64,000 nucleotides of DNA from Arcanobacterium haemolyticum DSM 20595 (GTDB lineage Bacteria; Actinomycetota; Actinomycetes; Actinomycetales; Actinomycetaceae). Under the pieces are notes generated by a model. The model did not search any database, was not told the origin of the DNA, and saw nothing but the letters and a program-made list of their open reading frames with translations. The stretch's first letter is position 1. Every line of letters begins with the position of its first letter. This document shows, one piece after another, positions 16,598 to 24,723 of the stretch. The translations under genes were made by a program, and so were the position numbers. The stretch spans positions 310,001 through 374,000 of the forward strand of contig NC_014218.1 in the NCBI RefSeq assembly GCF_000092365.1. The letters are read 5' to 3'.

Positions 16598-18104
16598 ACG
16601 CAGTCTCCTTCGGGTTGCCACGCAACGCATACGCGGTCACAGCGGTGGCAAAAATCGTTACGGCAATCATCAATAAAATCATGTCCAAATATGCCGCGTC
16701 ATACCCAGCCTTCGCAACATTGGACAACGTGGGGTGAGCCAAAGCGTCGTGAATCGAACCCCCAATCTCAGATGGAACATTCAAACGATAAAAGAACGGC
16801 AGCAAACTACCCACAATCGCCACCGAAATAACCGTACCCAACTCATACGACACCTCTTCAACGGCGGCCGCCATCCCGGCGCGGCTCCGCGGCGCCGAAC
16901 CAATAATCGCCGTAGACGATACGCTCATCACCAAACCAACCCCGGCGCCAGTGAAAGCCAAACCGGTGATCGTCACCCACAACGCATGGTTCGCAACCCC
17001 AACGTACATGGCACTCAAGCCAACTGTGGACGTGATAAGGCCGCCCGAAATCAACGTACGGAACCCAACAATATGAACAATCGCGCCGCCAATCGCAGAC
17101 ATGAAGAAGGACGAAATCGCCGCAACCGCCACCAACATACCTGCCTGTAACGGCGTGAAACCAACAGAAAGCTGGAAACGTTGGGTAGTCATCAACTCGG
17201 CGCCGCCAATAATAAACAACGTCATGCCGGCAGCAATCACGCCCGCCGTAAACATCCACGAACGGAAAATATCAAACTCCAAAAGCGGCTCACGCAACTT
17301 ATCCTGGCGTAATTTGAACGCCACCCCGCCACACACGGCAGCCGCCAACGAACCACACACAACCCACAGATTCTGGTAGCTCGAAATCTCCTTAATAAAC
17401 ATCACCATGCCCAACATGGCAAGCATCGCATACACGCTAGAAACAACATCCCAATGCTTTGCCGGATTCGCCTCATTCGGCGGGGCGATCATCAACGTGG
17501 CAACAAACGCGCCAACCGCAATCGGAATATTGATCAAAAAGATCGAACCCCACCAAAAATGCTCCAGCAAAAAGCCGCCAATAACCGGACCGGCCGCAGC
17601 GCCCAGCGTAGATGTTGCCGCCCAAATCCCAATCGCCGTAGCCAACTGGCGCGGATCGCGGAATGTTGTGCGGATCAACGCTAACGTAGCCGGCATCAAC
17701 GTTGCCGCGCCAAACCCCAAGAATGCGCGCGCCGCAATCAACCACCACGGGCCCGGCGCGAACGCCGCACCCAGCGACGCAAACATGAACACCACCAGGC
17801 CAATCATCCACATACGGCGATGGCCGATCTTATCGCCTAGCGTGCCAGTGCCCAGAAGGAGACCCGCGAGGACTAGCGGGTAAGCGTTAATAATCCACAG
17901 GCCCTGGAGCTCCGTTGTGTGAAGCACGCGGCGCAGCTCAGGAAGAGCCGTGTAAAGCACCGAATTATCCACACCAACCAAGAACAGGCCAGAACTAAGC
18001 ACGCCAAGGAACAGCCACTTGCGGCGGGCAGACATGGCGGAGGAAGGTGCGGGATGCGGTGCGGGAACCACTCCGGAAACCGGGGAAGAAGAAACGTCAG
18101 GCAT
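16584..18104 (-). CDS. MFS drug efflux transporter, DHA2 (EmrB/QacA) family
   Basis: A 506-residue integral membrane protein with about 14 hydrophobic segments, the DHA2 pattern. The first helix carries LFLVGVDNSVLYTALPEL, equivalent to the conserved D1 motif, and loop 2-3 has GTLGDKIGHRR, the MFS motif A. The export substrate is unknown; lipophilic cations or antibiotics are typical. The ATG at 18104 lies 7 nt after a -10 box on the minus strand with no ribosome binding site. The gene leads a pump-tetR-mutY unit. Confidence 0.88.
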   Translation of the reverse strand: MPDVSSSPVSGVVPAPHPAPSSAMSARRKWLFLGVLSSGLFLVGVDNSVLYTALPELRRVLHTTELQGLWIINAYPLVLAGLLLGTGTLGDKIGHRRMWMIGLVVFMFASLGAAFAPGPWWLIAARAFLGFGAATLMPATLALIRTTFRDPRQLATAIGIWAATSTLGAAAGPVIGGFLLEHFWWGSIFLINIPIAVGAFVATLMIAPPNEANPAKHWDVVSSVYAMLAMLGMVMFIKEISSYQNLWVVCGSLAAAVCGGVAFKLRQDKLREPLLEFDIFRSWMFTAGVIAAGMTLFIIGGAELMTTQRFQLSVGFTPLQAGMLVAVAAISSFFMSAIGGAIVHIVGFRTLISGGLITSTVGLSAMYVGVANHALWVTITGLAFTGAGVGLVMSVSSTAIIGSAPRSRAGMAAAVEEVSYELGTVISVAIVGSLLPFFYRLNVPSEIGGSIHDALAHPTLSNVAKAGYDAAYLDMILLMIAVTIFATAVTAYALRGNPKETAYAHE

Positions 18105-18111
18105 AGCGATA

Positions 18112-18131
18112 ACTGTACCGAACGTTCGGTA
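18112..18131 (-). promoter_or_regulatory. -10 box and 16-bp TetR-type operator
   Basis: TACCGAACGTTCGGTA (18116-18131) is a perfect palindrome that covers the start of the -10 to -35 spacer and overlaps the -10 box TACAGT (18112-18117, read on the minus strand). Repressor bound here would block transcription of the efflux gene. Confidence 0.75.
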
Positions 18132-18134
18132 TGG

Positions 18135-19454
18135 TTATGAAGCGCGCGAACGCGAACGTTGGCGATCTCTCACCCGATCAACCAGCAAGATGACTGTAGG
18201 GGTACCAGCGATGATCGTGACTATCGAAGCGTAGTAGGCCGGCGCCAACGGATCGGCAAAGTAATCGCTCAACCAGCTCACCACAAACGGGGTCAAACCA
18301 CCAAACAGCACGGTTGCCACGTTGTAGCCCAACGCCATCCCGGAGAAACGGCCACGGGCAGCGAACTGTTCCGGAATCGCGGCCGCCGCAATCGCGCTCC
18401 AGGCAGCTGCAGGAATAGCCAACAAAACGGCGGCGAAAGCCAACGTCGCAGTCTCTTTCGAACCAAGCAACGTGTAACCCGGAACCGCCAAAACAACTAC
18501 AGTGATCAGCGTCGTCCCAAAAGCCCACCGGCGCCCAATACGATCAGAAAGAATACCAATAAACGGTGTCACAACGATCGCCGCGATAGCCGCGATAACG
18601 CCAAGATTCAACGCGGAACTCGAATCGGCGCCGTGTACAGACTCGATATAAGTTGGAATATACGTGATAGTTAAGAAGTAGGTTGCTGAACCCACAGTGG
18701 AAATCAAAAACGATACGGCGATCGGCAGCTTCTGTTCCTGAAGAGTATAGGTAAGTGGGGCACGATCGTCCTTCGACTCGAACGCCACCGGGCTTTCTAC
18801 CATAAAGCGCCGCAACGGGATCATGCCTGCCGCAAGCACAGCGCCAATCGCAAACGGGATTCGCCAACCCCAATCGTGTAACGCCTCGGCACCCACCATG
18901 TTCGTGACAATCGCAGCAGATCCTACTGCCAGTAATGCGCCAACCTCAGAATTAGCGGCGGCCCAGCTTGCGGCAAAACCACGGCGTTCCGGCTTCGCTG
19001 TTTCCATCAAATACACCATAATCCCGGTGTACTCCGCGCCCACAGAGAATCCAGCCAGCGCACGCAACGCCAGAACGGCGATACCGCCCCACACGCCAAT
19101 CGTGACGTAACCCGGCATCAACGCGATACCCGCCATTGAAATCGCCATCAACAGGGCAGACGTAATGAGTGCTGTTGTGCGCCCACGAGTATCCCCAATA
19201 TGCCCAAACACAATCGCGCCGAGCGGCCGGAACACAAACCCAACCGCGCCTGTAGCCAGCACGATAAGCATCGACATACGCGAGTTCGGATAGAAGGTAT
19301 GGCTCAGGGAACTAGCCAGATAGAAGAACAGGGAAAAATCAAACCATTCGATGATTGTTCCCGACGCCGCTATCAGCATCGAGACGCGCCGCTGGCGTGC
19401 TGTGGGTTTTTCGCTTTGTTTCACGATCAGACAGTCTACTTGGCGGATTTGCAT
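18135..19454 (-). CDS. MFS transporter, metabolite:H+ symporter (MHS) type
   Basis: A 12-segment major facilitator of the ProP/KgtP-like MHS subfamily: the first segment ends GTIIEWFDFSLFFYLAS, loop 2-3 has FGHIGDTRGRTTAL, and LRALAGFSVGAEYTG and AERRGFAAS-like motifs follow in segments 4-5. These proteins import carboxylates or betaines with protons; the substrate cannot be told from sequence. The frame opens with ATG at 19454 (439 residues), but a GTG at 19424 (429 residues) lies 8 nt after a -10 box and is a good alternative. It ends 4 bp from the efflux operator. Confidence 0.85.
   Translation of the reverse strand: MQIRQVDCLIVKQSEKPTARQRRVSMLIAASGTIIEWFDFSLFFYLASSLSHTFYPNSRMSMLIVLATGAVGFVFRPLGAIVFGHIGDTRGRTTALITSALLMAISMAGIALMPGYVTIGVWGGIAVLALRALAGFSVGAEYTGIMVYLMETAKPERRGFAASWAAANSEVGALLAVGSAAIVTNMVGAEALHDWGWRIPFAIGAVLAAGMIPLRRFMVESPVAFESKDDRAPLTYTLQEQKLPIAVSFLISTVGSATYFLTITYIPTYIESVHGADSSSALNLGVIAAIAAIVVTPFIGILSDRIGRRWAFGTTLITVVVLAVPGYTLLGSKETATLAFAAVLLAIPAAAWSAIAAAAIPEQFAARGRFSGMALGYNVATVLFGGLTPFVVSWLSDYFADPLAPAYYASIVTIIAGTPTVILLVDRVRDRQRSRSRAS
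19433..19438 (-). promoter_or_regulatory. -10 box TAGACT before the MHS transporter
   Basis: TAGACT on the minus strand is 8 nt before the GTG at 19424. If used, the transcript would be leaderless and the upstream ATG at 19454 would not be the start. Confidence 0.4.
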
Positions 19455-19549
19455 ACAAAAGGCGCCTTACGCTGTGAGCGCATGTGCCCTGTAATAGAGA
19501 AGAATCTTTGGATGAAGCCTCCAGTAGGTCAGCCTCGTTACACATAAGC

Positions 19550-19585
19550 ACGTGGACAATATGCGAGTAAGCTTAATGTCCACGT
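19550..19585. promoter_or_regulatory. 9-bp inverted repeat at the promoter of the ATPase-TOPRIM cassette
   Basis: ACGTGGACA (19550-19558) and TGTCCACGT (19577-19585) are perfect inverted arms separated by 18 nt. The right arm overlaps a weak -35 (TTAATG, 19573-19578) and precedes a -10-like TATCAT (19595-19600). It could be an operator or the 5' end of a hairpin. Confidence 0.5.
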
Positions 19586-19630
19586 ATTGGATGCTATCAT
19601 GTGCATTGAAAATGACAGGATGGAGCAAGG

Positions 19631-20779
19631 ATGCGAATCTCTCAGGTACGTGTGAAGAATTGGCGAAATTTCAGAGATATAGAGTTCTCGCTTGATCGGC
19701 GTCTCTTTATCGTGGGGGCAAATGCAACTGGCAAATCGAACTTGCTTGACGTTTTTCGTTTTTTAAAAGATATCGCTACTCCGGGCGGGGGCCTGACGAA
19801 CGCGGTGGAACGACGTGGCGGGCTGAAAACGATCCGAAATCTCAATACCCGTAACTATAATAAAGGACAAATTGAGATTGCAGTGAAACTTCAAGATGGC
19901 GAAGATGTGTGGTCATATACGCTTGCGATCATAAAGGAGCAAGCAGGGCTGATGCGTCCTATTGTGGTTCACGAAATCGTGAAGCATAACGATATAACCT
20001 TGCTTGAGAGGCCGAATACGGCAGATGATCGTGATCCGGAGTTGCTCACTCAAACGCATTTGGAGCAGATTGCAAGCAATTCAGAATTCCGTAACGTGGC
20101 TCAGTTGTTTGCAAACGCGAACTATTTTAATCCCTCACCTCAAAATATTCGGTATAGCGAACGTGGGATGCGCAGAGTATCAGCCAACGGTGATGGGCTT
20201 ATCGCAGAAATGAATGATACACGTCAACGGGATCGCGATTCTCGGCTGAATAAAATCCAGCAGGCATTAGCTATTGCAGTGCCTGAGTTCCAGAGTCTTG
20301 ACCTCGAAGTTGATGCATCAGGACAACCCCATCTGGTGGCGGGTTTTAAGCATTGGCGAGCGCAGCCTGCTAAACAACGTGAATCGGAGTTCTCTGATGG
20401 TACCGTTCGCTTGATTGCGCTTTTGTGGGCAGTACTTTCTCAACCTAAATCAGATGGCACATTGCTTCTTGAGGAACCGGAAATCTCGCTTAACAGGGAG
20501 ATTGTTAAGCGTTTACCATCGATGCTTGCCAGTGCCCAACGTGGTAAGAATATGCAAGTGGTGATGACCACCCACTCACCGGATTTACTCGATGATGAAG
20601 GCCTAGATCCGAGCGAAGTGCTTGTACTTACTGTAGGTGATCAATATACAGAGGCAAGGAAACTTTCAGAGTGTGACCGAGAGATGAAGCTCCTACAGGC
20701 CGGCTTCTCCACCTCGGATGTTGTTTCAACTCTGATCAATCCGAGCATTGGCAGTGAGATTAATGGATTCGTTGTGTAG
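19631..20779 (+). CDS. ABC/AAA15-type ATPase, defence-like
   Basis: A 382-residue RecF/OLD-like ATPase. It starts with the RVKNWRNFRDIEF strand seen at the start of SMC/RecF-type proteins, then Walker A GANATGKS (29-36), a helical middle, an ABC signature-like SDGTVRL (255-261), Walker B TLLLEEPE (277-284) and a switch His in TTHSP (His315). There is no C-terminal nuclease domain; that part seems to be supplied by the next gene, 3 nt downstream. Such ATPase-TOPRIM pairs (PARIS, OLD-like) act in anti-phage defence; that role here is inferred. The DNA is visibly AT-richer than its neighbours, with more A/T-ending codons, suggesting transfer. GGAGCAAGG precedes the ATG. Confidence 0.8.
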   Translation: MRISQVRVKNWRNFRDIEFSLDRRLFIVGANATGKSNLLDVFRFLKDIATPGGGLTNAVERRGGLKTIRNLNTRNYNKGQIEIAVKLQDGEDVWSYTLAIIKEQAGLMRPIVVHEIVKHNDITLLERPNTADDRDPELLTQTHLEQIASNSEFRNVAQLFANANYFNPSPQNIRYSERGMRRVSANGDGLIAEMNDTRQRDRDSRLNKIQQALAIAVPEFQSLDLEVDASGQPHLVAGFKHWRAQPAKQRESEFSDGTVRLIALLWAVLSQPKSDGTLLLEEPEISLNREIVKRLPSMLASAQRGKNMQVVMTTHSPDLLDDEGLDPSEVLVLTVGDQYTEARKLSECDREMKLLQAGFSTSDVVSTLINPSIGSEINGFVV

Positions 20780-20782
20780 CTG

Positions 20783-21367
20783 ATGAAAGTAAATTTTGCG
20801 TGTGAGGGGGAAAGCGATCGTCCGTTTCTTGTAAGTGTGATTCGAGCAACAGGGAACGAAGTTGGGGAGAAGATCGTTAAAAGAGGTTGCGTTAACCTTG
20901 ACAACGCGATTCCGCAATATGCCCAAGCTGCATCTTATTTTCCTGGGGAACTGTGGCTGGTAGTTCGTGATGCTGACGGTCAATGTCCAGTCGAGTTGCG
21001 CGGACGTCTTAACCCCGCCGGAGTGCCTGACACATTTCTATTGCGTATTGCTGTGAATATGATTGAGAGCTGGATGTTGGCCGATGAAGACGCGGCTGAG
21101 AATTTCTTTGGTGTGAGTAAAGGCATGATCCAGTCAGCTCGGAATGCTAAGGATCCCAAGCGGGCGTTATTGAATGCCTGCCAACACGGTAAGTATAAAA
21201 AGCGTTTTAAGGATAGACTGTTCAATTCGTCGGGAAATGCGGGCCCTGAGTTTATTCCGATATATGAAGAGTTCGCTGCGAATCACTGGGATGCTAACCG
21301 CGCACGGAAATGTGACGAGAGTTTGGATCGAGCAATGCGTGCGTTAGAAGCACACGTGTCATTCTGA
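20783..21367 (+). CDS. TOPRIM/DUF4276-like partner of the ATPase
   Basis: A 194-residue protein. The first strand ends in CEGESD, placing Glu8 where TOPRIM folds have their acid, and LWLVVRDADGQ gives an acidic DxD pair (Asp63, Asp65) after a later strand. NMIESWMLADEDAAENFF (residues 92-109) resembles the ExWLLAD motif of DUF4276 proteins that pair with ABC ATPases. These features point to a metal-dependent nuclease effector, but the assignment rests on a few motifs. It starts 3 nt after the ATPase stop and is clearly in one operon with it. Confidence 0.7.
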   Translation: MKVNFACEGESDRPFLVSVIRATGNEVGEKIVKRGCVNLDNAIPQYAQAASYFPGELWLVVRDADGQCPVELRGRLNPAGVPDTFLLRIAVNMIESWMLADEDAAENFFGVSKGMIQSARNAKDPKRALLNACQHGKYKKRFKDRLFNSSGNAGPEFIPIYEEFAANHWDANRARKCDESLDRAMRALEAHVSF

Positions 21368-21509
21368 AAGTCACGTTTGGCTGTGCTATCGCGCGTAGCC
21401 ACAGTTGAGGATAGACACGATATAGCTGTTGGGGAAAGTCAAATGAGGAAGCGCATCGTGAACTATACAACTTACAATAAGTCCGGCACAAAATGTTACC
21501 GTTAAAGAC

Positions 21510-22508
21510 GTGAATAAAGAGCGAGGTTCAGATTCTCGTCCACCACGAAAAGGTGGGCGTCCAGTGAGGTCTTCAGGGCGTTCGGCCGGCCGGCCCGCGG
21601 CATCGAATGACGCGCGGCGGCAAGGGCAACGCCCTGGGGCGGCGTTTCACGCCGCCCGCCCAGCCAATGAACGCAGCAAGAAACCTCGCCCTCAACCGCA
21701 GCCTGCTGCTATGCGTGGGCGGAATCAACGCTCGCATCCGCGCATGCCACGATCTACAACAACGCAATCTGGAGCGATGCGGGATAGGAACAGGGTACTC
21801 CGTGCTAGGCGGGCTCAAGCCGCGGCGGCGGCACAGCGCCGCCGGATGCTCAAGCTAGGTGGATCTATCGCAGGCTTTATCATTCTGCTTGTTGCAGTGG
21901 TGGGGCTTGTAATCTTTTCTTTAAAGAAGATTGAAGAACACGCAACTCCACCGGATCCAGCGGCAGCTTTTGATCCAATTCCATGTGAAATGGATATGGT
22001 GGCGGCAGACATATCACATACGGGGAGTATCGCCGGGCAACCTGTAGCGGTGAATGTGACTGTGAAGAATGCGCGAAGTAGCGTGCCGTGTGTTATGAAA
22101 ACGTCACTCCAAGATTTCAAGGTGACGATCACAACCGGAGATTTGAAGGTCTTTGATTCTGAGACGTGCGAAGCCGGTATTGCTGCGCCACGGCTTTTGC
22201 TCGATAAGGATGTTGCATCCGAACAAACCTTCACATGGAATGGGCAGTATTCAGGAAAAATTTGTTCGACGACGGGGCCAGCATCCCCTGGAACCTATGT
22301 TGCACGTGCGTTCTACCAAGGTAAAGAACTCACATCCAAAGGATACGTATTTGAGCTTGGTGGGGCTTCGGCACCTGCTAAATCTGAGCCTACTCCGGAA
22401 GAATCGGCTCCTGCAAAGGAAGGGGAAGCTCCCGTATCCGACGCGCAGACCCCACCAGCAGAAGGGCAAACTTCACCGGCTGAAGGGCAAGCAGAAGGTG
22501 AAGACTGA
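21510..22508 (+). CDS. Membrane-anchored protein with Arg-rich cytoplasmic tail and extracellular domain
   Basis: A 332-residue protein I cannot name. About 110 residues rich in Arg, Pro, Gly and Ala come first, then one transmembrane helix (GSIAGFIILLVAVVGLVIFS, near residues 118-137), an extracellular domain with four Cys (IPCEMD, VPCVMK, ETCEAG, KICSTT) and a Pro/Glu/Ala-rich C-terminus. The topology (positive tail in, domain out) fits a type II membrane protein. It uses a GTG at 21510. It converges on radA; similar proteins are common near radA in actinobacteria (from memory). A role in the envelope is likely but unproven. Confidence 0.75.
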   Translation: MNKERGSDSRPPRKGGRPVRSSGRSAGRPAASNDARRQGQRPGAAFHAARPANERSKKPRPQPQPAAMRGRNQRSHPRMPRSTTTQSGAMRDRNRVLRARRAQAAAAAQRRRMLKLGGSIAGFIILLVAVVGLVIFSLKKIEEHATPPDPAAAFDPIPCEMDMVAADISHTGSIAGQPVAVNVTVKNARSSVPCVMKTSLQDFKVTITTGDLKVFDSETCEAGIAAPRLLLDKDVASEQTFTWNGQYSGKICSTTGPASPGTYVARAFYQGKELTSKGYVFELGGASAPAKSEPTPEESAPAKEGEAPVSDAQTPPAEGQTSPAEGQAEGED

Positions 22509-22563
22509 GCGCCGGTCAGATTCCACACAGGCGTTCCGGTTACAGGTTCTGATGCTGTACAAG

Positions 22564-23940
22564 CTATGATGCCGGCGGGAGTACCGCGTTGACTGCCTCT
22601 TTTACATCACTGACCTTGCGAATCGTGAGGTTATCGGGCGCTTTAATCCCATCCGCGTTTTGTGGAACAATCGCGATCTTAAACCCTAAACGAGCCGCTT
22701 CGTTAAGCCGCTGCTGAAGTCCCACAACTGGCCGCAATTCGCCGGTAAGCGAGACTTCACCACATGCGATTACGCCTGGCGCCAACGGCAGATCAGCCGC
22801 CGCCGATGCCAACGCTAGAGCAGTAGCGATATCAACGCTAGGTTCGTTTGCCTTCGCTCCGCCAACAGTGGAGACGAAAATATCCGAACGATCATACGCA
22901 ATACCCAGCCGGGATTGAAGCACGGCAATCATCATGGACACCCGGGACGAATCCACGCCAGAGGTGGTGCGCCGCGGCGGGCCACCAGCTGGAACACGAA
23001 GCGCCTGAACTTCCACCGGCATTGGCCGCCGGCCTTCAAGCGTAATCGTAACGCACGTGCCTGGAACCGTGAGGTTACGTGCACTCAAGAACAGCCCCGA
23101 AGGGTCAGCAAGGCCGCGAATACCACTATCGATCAACTCAAAACAGCCAACTTCATCCGTGGCACCATATCGGTTCTTCACTGCGCGAACCATCCGCAAT
23201 CGCGAATGCCGATCGCCTTCAAACTGGCACACCACATCCACCAGATGTTCCAACACGCGAGGCCCTGCAATAGAACCATCTTTCGTCACATGCCCTACAA
23301 CGATTACTGGCAGATCAGAACTCTTCGCCAAATTTACCAACGCGGCTGTAACTGCCCGCACCTGAGCAACACCACCTGCAGCACCTTCAACCGTTGGATC
23401 AGCAATCGTTTGCACCGAATCCACGATCAACAACGATGGCTTAGACGATTCCACATGCCCAAGAACGCGCGAAAGATCAGCTTCCGCAGCAAGAAGCAAA
23501 TGAGGATGAAGCGCACCGATACGTTCCGCGCGCGAACGCACCTGGGATGCCGATTCTTCACCCGTCACATAAAGAACAGGTTTCTTCTTTTCCCTTTGAG
23601 CCTCCTGCGCGGCCTTAGCAGCCACATCAAGTAGCAGAGTAGATTTCCCCACGCCAGGTTCCCCAGCCAACAGGATCACCACACCAGGAACAATCCCGCC
23701 GCCTAGCACACGATCAAGTTCCCCAACCCCAGTGGGAGCCTTCACTGATGCTTGCGTACCCACATCCGTAATCGGTTGAGCAGGAGTATGCGGAATCAGA
23801 GGCGTAACCGCGTGAGCGCCACTAGTGCCCCCGCTTTCCATCACGGTTCCCCACTGCTGGCATTCACCACAGCGGCCAACCCACTTAGAGGTTGTCCACC
23901 CACATTCCGAACAGACGAATAAAGCCTTACTTTTTGCCAT
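22564..23940 (-). CDS. radA: DNA repair protein RadA
   Basis: A RecA-related branch-migration ATPase for recombinational repair. The 458-residue protein has the N-terminal zinc finger (Cys10, 13, 24, 27 in CSECGWTTSKWVGRCGEC), Walker A GEPGVGKST, the RadA-specific KNRYG, and a C-terminal Lon-protease-like domain lacking the catalytic site (PSVDIATALALASAAADLPL). Length is normal. The ATG at 23940 is followed directly by the MAKSK start common to RadA. Confidence 0.96.
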   Translation of the reverse strand: MAKSKALFVCSECGWTTSKWVGRCGECQQWGTVMESGGTSGAHAVTPLIPHTPAQPITDVGTQASVKAPTGVGELDRVLGGGIVPGVVILLAGEPGVGKSTLLLDVAAKAAQEAQREKKKPVLYVTGEESASQVRSRAERIGALHPHLLLAAEADLSRVLGHVESSKPSLLIVDSVQTIADPTVEGAAGGVAQVRAVTAALVNLAKSSDLPVIVVGHVTKDGSIAGPRVLEHLVDVVCQFEGDRHSRLRMVRAVKNRYGATDEVGCFELIDSGIRGLADPSGLFLSARNLTVPGTCVTITLEGRRPMPVEVQALRVPAGGPPRRTTSGVDSSRVSMMIAVLQSRLGIAYDRSDIFVSTVGGAKANEPSVDIATALALASAAADLPLAPGVIACGEVSLTGELRPVVGLQQRLNEAARLGFKIAIVPQNADGIKAPDNLTIRKVSDVKEAVNAVLPPAS

Positions 23941-23977
23941 ACCTTCACCCTATATGGAGGGTCCGACATAGTTTGGG

Positions 23978-24646
23978 TTACAGTCGGTTAGCGAAGCTCT
24001 CCAACAGTGCAGGTTCGCCAGACACAATCAACGTATCCCCGCTAGAAACCAACGTTTCCGGCCGGGCATACTCAAACGGCTGCCCGTGCGATTTCACACC
24101 AATCACAGTGACACCGAAACGTTCCCGCACCCGGCTCTGATCCAACGTAAACCCGATCATGTCCTTCGGCGGCAGCATCTTCACGATCGTGAACTGATCT
24201 TCCATCTCGATGTAATCGAGCATCTTGCCGGACACCATGTGCGCAACGCGCTGCCCGGCGTCGTACTCCGGATACACAACGTGATTCGCGCCAATCCGCC
24301 GCAAAATCGTGCCATGTTCGCGTGACGTGGCCTTCGCCCAAATCTCACGCATCCCCATATCTACCAAGTTCGCGGTAATCAACACGCTCGCTTCCAGCGA
24401 CGTACCCACGCCCACAACCGCAATCTGAAAATCCTGCGCACCCAACTGATGAAGCGCCTCAGACGAACGAGCATCCGCCTCCACCACACGGAACCGGTGA
24501 GACCACTGTTGAGCCAGATCTGGATCAGACTCCACGGCAAGAACATCGCGCCCCAACTTATCCAGCGTCACTGCGATAGCAGAACCAAACCGGCCCAAGC
24601 CGATCACCAGCACCGCATCTGGGCTTTCGTTAGCAACACGTGCCAT
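23978..24646 (-). CDS. trkA: Trk/Ktr potassium uptake regulatory subunit
   Basis: A cytoplasmic gating subunit of the K+ channel encoded just upstream. The 222-residue protein has an RCK-N Rossmann domain (VLVIGLGRFGSAIAVTLDKLG) with Asp/Glu after strand 2 (AVESDPDL), which binds nucleotide, and a C-terminal RCK-C domain (FTLDQSRVRERFGVTVIGV). It resembles KtrA more than the long, duplicated TrkA. The ATG at 24646 has GGAAGGGA upstream and is chosen over 24706. It follows the channel gene by 77 nt. Confidence 0.92.
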   Translation of the reverse strand: MARVANESPDAVLVIGLGRFGSAIAVTLDKLGRDVLAVESDPDLAQQWSHRFRVVEADARSSEALHQLGAQDFQIAVVGVGTSLEASVLITANLVDMGMREIWAKATSREHGTILRRIGANHVVYPEYDAGQRVAHMVSGKMLDYIEMEDQFTIVKMLPPKDMIGFTLDQSRVRERFGVTVIGVKSHGQPFEYARPETLVSSGDTLIVSGEPALLESFANRL

Positions 24647-24723
24647 GGCACAATCCCTTCCGTTTTCTTCCAATCCGCAAATTTCATTGATTTTGCGGCC
24701 TCGCACCGAATCCAGAAACTACA

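Noticed and set aside
16584-19454. A transposon carrying efflux genes
   Set aside because: No transposase, terminal inverted repeats or target duplications were seen around the two transporters.
19631-21367. Canonical PARIS (AriA/AriB) or Gabija
   Set aside because: The effector looks like DUF4276 rather than AriB's DUF4435 and is only 194 residues; no UvrD-like helicase is present, so Gabija does not fit. A looser relationship is kept as a finding.
22915-23634. A 239-codon open frame on the plus strand
   Set aside because: Antisense to radA, which shows all its family motifs; the frame has no ribosome site and odd composition.
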